Source of the DNA: Methanofastidiosum sp.
Lineage (GTDB): Archaea; Methanobacteriota_B; Thermococci; Methanofastidiosales; Methanofastidiosaceae
Length of the DNA stretch: 64,000 nucleotides
NCBI GenBank assembly: GCA_013178285.1
Contig: JABLXD010000001.1
Location: forward strand, 62,001 to 126,000
Direction of reading: 5' to 3'
Positions 60,323 to 64,000 of the stretch are shown here, one piece after another (positions within the stretch are counted from its first letter, which is position 1; the number at the start of each line of letters is the position of its first letter). Both the position numbers and the translations under genes were made by a program. The notes under the pieces were generated by a model that was not told where the DNA came from, searched no databases, and saw nothing but the letters and a program-made list of their open reading frames with translations.

Positions 60323-61222
60323 TTATGGAACAACTAGTTGTATTCTTATTGTATCAAAGATACCGCTTGGTGAGAACGCCACCATAGCAATATCGTATGT
60401 TCCCGATGGAACGTTTGATCCAACTGTAAATGTTGCGCTGTATGTTCCTATATTATGGGCCTTGATTGTCTGTGTATTTGGAGTTATTTCAACAGTTACG
60501 CCTTGTGGTAATCCCAAGAACTTAACTCTTGCATCGTTCTGTGTAAAGAATCCTCTGTTTTCTACCTGAATCATTGTCTGTTGCACACCAGGTACAACTT
60601 CAAATCCAGATAGTATTTTTCCGTCTTTTATGACTGTTGGTCCACCAGTTACAGAGAACTGTTCGATATCAACTTTTGGATAAAGTGCTTGTTTTCCCTT
60701 CTCACATGAACAAATTGAGTATAGTTCCCAAGAAAATTCAATTGGACATACAGGATACTCACTATCTTCTATAGTCTTGTTTTCGACTCTAACATGGGTT
60801 ACATAATTTAATAAGATGCCTGGAAAATATAGTTCTTGCTTTACCGATCCACAATCTTCACGCCCAAAAAATTTCATTACATATTCGTCATTTTCATCTA
60901 ATTTAATAAAATCAATGCCTTCAGGTAAATCTTTGAATCCTATACCTATTTCCCAATTAGGGAGGCAGTTCCCGCATTCTGTAGTGCCTTGTATTTCTAG
61001 AAGATACCAGCATTCATTAAGCACTACTGGTGGATAATATATCTTAGGGGAATCGCCAGCATTCAAAATTGCACTATCAGATTGAAGCATTTTTATTTGA
61101 TAACAATCAAAATTTGGAAATTCGCTATTTTCACTTTCCTCGTCGGTTTGCCCAAAAAGAGCTGGCAACGTGCCAATAGTTATTAATAATACTATACTTA
61201 AAGAAATATATCTTTTATTCAT
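60323..61222 (-). CDS. Secreted protein with C-terminal NEW3-like Ig domain
   Basis: 299 residues. Signal peptide (MNKRYISLSIVLLITIGTLPALFG), an N-terminal cysteine-rich region (CYQIKM, NECWYLLEIQGTTECGNCLP, GREDCGSVK, VCPIEF, SICSCEKG) likely disulphide-bonded, and an Ig-like C-terminal domain (about 205-299: QTMIQVENRGFFTQNDARVKFLGLPQGVTVEITPNTQTIKAHNIGTYSATFTVG), resembling NEW3/CARDB. Probably cell-surface or extracellular; function unknown. Confidence 0.78.
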   Translation of the reverse strand: MNKRYISLSIVLLITIGTLPALFGQTDEESENSEFPNFDCYQIKMLQSDSAILNAGDSPKIYYPPVVLNECWYLLEIQGTTECGNCLPNWEIGIGFKDLPEGIDFIKLDENDEYVMKFFGREDCGSVKQELYFPGILLNYVTHVRVENKTIEDSEYPVCPIEFSWELYSICSCEKGKQALYPKVDIEQFSVTGGPTVIKDGKILSGFEVVPGVQQTMIQVENRGFFTQNDARVKFLGLPQGVTVEITPNTQTIKAHNIGTYSATFTVGSNVPSGTYDIAMVAFSPSGIFDTIRIQLVVP

Positions 61223-61302
61223 AATTGCACCTTTACATACAAAATGACAAATCGATATTTAAATATATCCTTTTCTGCCGATATTAATTATCGTTGGCTT
61301 AC

Positions 61303-62295
61303 TCAAAAATCGTCTTGATCTATTTCATCCATAACATAATCTTCTTTTCCATTAAGCACTATTTCAAGCTCTTTTGGGGTCAATAAAGGTTTTTTGTACC
61401 TCTTTGCATCGTCAATTCCAATTCTTGGACAAGCACATACGACATAGCTATCATAATCAAATCCATATATCTTATCCGGTGAAACTTCATCCATCAAAAT
61501 TATATCTGCAATGAATCCAGAATCTTCTATCTTTCTCTTTAGTATTTTTGCTAAAGACATCCTCTTTTGTCCTTTCTTAGAGGAAACTATTACTCCAAAC
61601 TTCTTTGAATCTTTGGCCCTAAATATTGCCCCAAACCGTTCTTTTAGGATCTTATCCTTGTAATCATTCAACGAGTATATCCCATCACAATCAAAAGCAA
61701 AAACCTTCTTCTCAGTAGATATTGCAACTCCTAAAGGATGGAACCTTCCTTCCCCCACAAATATGAAAAAATCAACTTTGTCTGAAACACTTGAAGCGGA
61801 TGAAAAGTCACAACCCAAGACTTGTCCCGGATATTTTACTCTTGTATCCCCTTTTCCAATAAACACTTCAAATCCTTCATTTTCAAGATACTCTTTTACT
61901 TTTGGAAGTTCCTTCACATAATTTACAGTTGATACTAATCCGGCTCTTTTTCCTTCTTTTTTAAGTAAGCCTATATTTGATTTTAATATCTCCATGTATG
62001 GGAAAACAAAGTCAACATCAATAAATACCATTGGGATCTTACTTTCAACAGGTAGTGGTGCATGCCCAAAATTAACTAAACAGTCGCATACTTCATCGAA
62101 CTCAAGATTTGGTACATCACAAGCACCGTAGTTAAAGTTTCCCGAAATAACTACTTCGTATCCTTGTTTTTTAAGTTCGCTAGAGATGTAGTCTGCATAA
62201 ATTTTTAATCCTTCTGGTAATACCAATCCCACTCTCTTAACATTCAATTCTTTTAATCTCTTAAACAGTGGGCCTAAATCAAACTGATACTCCAA
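61303..62295 (-). CDS. dph2: Diphthamide biosynthesis protein Dph2
   Basis: About 330 residues; TTG at 62295 follows AGGAGTGG and gives a shorter overlap with the upstream gene than the TTG at 62331. The Dph2 radical SAM-like fold has three cysteines for the 4Fe-4S cluster: NYGACDVP, GQVLGCDFSS and VVCACPRIG. It makes a 3-amino-3-carboxypropyl radical from SAM to modify a His of elongation factor 2. Cotranscribed with the radical SAM gene upstream. Confidence 0.92.
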   Translation of the reverse strand: MEYQFDLGPLFKRLKELNVKRVGLVLPEGLKIYADYISSELKKQGYEVVISGNFNYGACDVPNLEFDEVCDCLVNFGHAPLPVESKIPMVFIDVDFVFPYMEILKSNIGLLKKEGKRAGLVSTVNYVKELPKVKEYLENEGFEVFIGKGDTRVKYPGQVLGCDFSSASSVSDKVDFFIFVGEGRFHPLGVAISTEKKVFAFDCDGIYSLNDYKDKILKERFGAIFRAKDSKKFGVIVSSKKGQKRMSLAKILKRKIEDSGFIADIILMDEVSPDKIYGFDYDSYVVCACPRIGIDDAKRYKKPLLTPKELEIVLNGKEDYVMDEIDQDDF

Positions 62296-63691
62296 TTCTC
62301 TTCCACTCCTTTTCTTTTGATGGAACAACAATTTCTCCTTTCTCTATTGCTTTACTGAAGGAAGAATAAGTTAGATTTTTATTGTTCTCTACACTGTCAA
62401 TAATAAACTTTCCAGTATCGCTTCCTCCAAGTGATATAACATACTGGATAAATGCACTCTTTAAATCTTCTATTCTGGCATCTTTTATATTTTTATTGAT
62501 ATATTTCATCTTCTCCTTTAATTCAGGGAAATTGAATACATAATCTTCAAATGGTGTGTGCGGCTTTGGGACAAATGGATTAAAGGATGATTTTGTCCTA
62601 ATTATTTTTCTTGATTTATTTATGAAGCTTATAATCCCATCCAGATCTCTCTGTTCTTCTGCAGGAAGCCCAAATATAAAATATAATTTTACTGATTTAG
62701 AGTATTTTTTTATAAGATTTATTTTTTCAAAAAACTCTTCATCTTTGTAGCATTTTCCTATTTCACATCTTAAGGATTCTGAAGATTCAGGGGCTAAAGT
62801 TATAGTATCTTGCCCAAGCAAAGGTATAGTGGCCTCATCTATGTCTCTAAGCTTTAGTGAAGGTAGGGATATCTGAAATCCTAATTCACTTAAACTTTTG
62901 ATAATTTTGTCAAGAGATGAAGGCATATCTGATCCAATCAAGGCGATCTTTTCAAACTTAGTCCTCTTTTGTCCTTCCTTGATTATATTAATTAATTCCT
63001 CTTTACTCCTCTCCCGATAAGGCCCCAAAGCATTTCCTGTGAGGCAGAATTTGCACCTGCTTCTGCAACCCCTTGATACCTCCAAAAGAAATGTTTTATT
63101 GAATGACTCCTCGAAATCCCCCCACTGAATAGGCTCATAAAGTGGGTGGTAAGAAAGTTTCTCTATTCTTCTTTTAATCGTATTTTCTTTATGAATTTCC
63201 GGGATGTAGAGGCCCTCTACCCTACTAAACTCTTCAATTTGTTTTTTTGGATCGTCGAGGCCAGAATAAATATCTAAGAACTCTACAAGTGATCTTTCTG
63301 CATCTCCTATAAATGCGATGTCAAAGACATCATCCAAAACAAATGGATTAACATTAAGTGGTCCACCAGTTATAACAAGATGCTCCTTTCTAGCCTCTCT
63401 TAGTAGGGGTATGTTATTCTTTTTTAAAATCTTTAGTAAATTAATTACCCCATACTCATAGTTCAATGAAAATAGTAATGCTTTGAAATTTTTTAACATG
63501 TCTTGAGTTTCTATCGATCTTTCAAAGTCTGAAAAAAATCTTTCTATTGAAAATCCTTCATTTTCATTTACAATATTATAGACGTAATGAAGTCCAAGAT
63601 TTGAGTTTCCGGCACGATACACGTCTGGATAGATTAAAGCAAATCTATTGGGCGCTTTTTTTTTAATAGTGCCGTATTCTATGAATCTCAT
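62279..63691 (-). CDS. Radical SAM protein of the B12-binding type
   Basis: About 470 residues with start ATG 63691, one-base overlap with the pcm stop and GGAGT five bases upstream. N-terminal Rossmann-like domain (about 1-150; ITGGPLNVNPFVLDDVFDIAFIGDAERSLVEFL) resembles the cobalamin-binding fold but has no DxHxxG, so cobalamin binding is doubtful. Radical SAM core has CRSRCKFC (CxxxCxxC), GSDMPS and TLAPESSESLR. Similar to archaeal TYW1-unrelated radical SAM proteins of unknown substrate. It overlaps the Dph2 gene. Confidence 0.83.
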   Translation of the reverse strand: MRFIEYGTIKKKAPNRFALIYPDVYRAGNSNLGLHYVYNIVNENEGFSIERFFSDFERSIETQDMLKNFKALLFSLNYEYGVINLLKILKKNNIPLLREARKEHLVITGGPLNVNPFVLDDVFDIAFIGDAERSLVEFLDIYSGLDDPKKQIEEFSRVEGLYIPEIHKENTIKRRIEKLSYHPLYEPIQWGDFEESFNKTFLLEVSRGCRSRCKFCLTGNALGPYRERSKEELINIIKEGQKRTKFEKIALIGSDMPSSLDKIIKSLSELGFQISLPSLKLRDIDEATIPLLGQDTITLAPESSESLRCEIGKCYKDEEFFEKINLIKKYSKSVKLYFIFGLPAEEQRDLDGIISFINKSRKIIRTKSSFNPFVPKPHTPFEDYVFNFPELKEKMKYINKNIKDARIEDLKSAFIQYVISLGGSDTGKFIIDSVENNKNLTYSSFSKAIEKGEIVVPSKEKEWKRIGVSV

Positions 63692-64000
63692 TACTCCTTC
63701 CACCCATCCTCTCCTACCAAGGGCACAAATACACAACCCCCGTATTTATTGGAGCCAAATGTGCCGTCCTTTTTCTTTTTTAATACTAAAAGCTCTTGGT
63801 AGTACCTTTCTCTACCAACAGGCGCTATTATCATACCTCCTTCTTTTAGTTGGTCCTTCCAGCTTTGTGGAACTTCTGGGGCTGCCGCAGTTGCAATTAT
63901 CCTATCGTATGGCGCATCTTCTTGGTATCCTTTTGTCCCGTCTCCAAGAGCTACCTTTACCTTGTATCCTGCTCGTTTTAGATTCTCCATCCCAAATTGA
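63691..64000 (-). CDS. pcm: Protein-L-isoaspartate O-methyltransferase, C-terminal part
   Basis: Open to the window edge, so the 5' end is missing; about 103 residues of the C-terminal half are present. VKVALGDGTKGYQEDAPYDRIIATAAAPEVPQSWKDQLKEGGMIIAPVG is the PIMT fold core (post-motif I to III). The enzyme methylates L-isoaspartate for protein repair. It overlaps the radical SAM gene by one base (TAATG). Confidence 0.9.
   Translation of the reverse strand, partial: QFGMENLKRAGYKVKVALGDGTKGYQEDAPYDRIIATAAAPEVPQSWKDQLKEGGMIIAPVGRERYYQELLVLKKKKDGTFGSNKYGGCVFVPLVGEDGWKE

Noticed and set aside
62279-63691. Cobalamin-dependent methyltransferase assignment
   Set aside because: The N-terminal domain lacks the DxHxxG cobalamin-binding motif, so cofactor use is not claimed.

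Overview
This AT-rich window (about one third G+C by eye) is archaeal and most likely from a euryarchaeote. The evidence is archaeal DnaG primase, ribosomal proteins eS1 (S3Ae) and eL37, an LSm protein, KEOPS Pcc1, type II (archaeal) glyceraldehyde-3-phosphate dehydrogenase, Dph2, an RNase J-type beta-CASP enzyme, archaeal YchF, an archaeal/ER-type signal peptidase, and TTTATA-type promoters. HypF implies an organism with [NiFe] hydrogenase. I cannot name the genus; a methanogen-related or anaerobic heterotrophic lineage fits. ATG, GTG and TTG starts are all used, usually with GGAGG or GGTGA ribosome sites.

Positions 1-12.4 kb form an accessory, defence-like region. It holds a large TPR/coiled-coil protein, two overlapping CARF-wHTH regulators with no CRISPR nearby, a second TPR protein, NurA nuclease with HerA translocase (HerA carries an apparent 1-nt frameshift), an HhH-GPD glycosylase-like protein that appears to start at ATT, a PD-(D/E)XK nuclease-like protein, an 11-unit tandem-repeat protein, a small TPR protein, and an archaemetzincin that has lost its protease residues. 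Positions 12.5-14.5 kb hold a methyltransferase, a DUF4405 membrane protein and a DUF2202 protein.

Positions 14.6-16.5 kb are a toxin-antitoxin nest (MazF/PemK, a HicB-like orphan, RelE/RelB-like) next to strong inverted repeats. Positions 16.5-24.7 kb are a eukaryote-like phospho-signalling island: a membrane beta-propeller/zinc-ribbon protein, a zinc-ribbon FHA protein, a membrane PP2C phosphatase, two Ser/Thr kinases with C-terminal FHA-like regions, a membrane FHA protein and a zinc-ribbon TPR protein. The linkers of the last two carry threonine motifs that could be kinase targets.

Positions 24.7-36.5 kb are mixed: UspA, a secreted protein, a DEDD exonuclease, DUF6508, a VapBC-like pair, a membrane operon with its own XRE repressor and operators, a HicB/HicA pair whose HicA lacks a usable start codon, RNase J, small zinc-ribbon and membrane proteins, and a MarR repressor with palindromic operators. 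From 36.5 kb to the end the window is mainly housekeeping: gap-dnaG-pcc1-rps3ae-PRTase, hypF, ychF with a degenerate isochorismatase-like partner, a pyrimidine/beta-alanine catabolic pair, adenylate kinase, tRNA-Ile, nth-nudix-signal peptidase, glmS, lsm-eL37-TOPRIM, two paralogous K+ channels flanking tRNA-Ala, a DEAD-box helicase, dph2, a radical SAM protein and a partial pcm.
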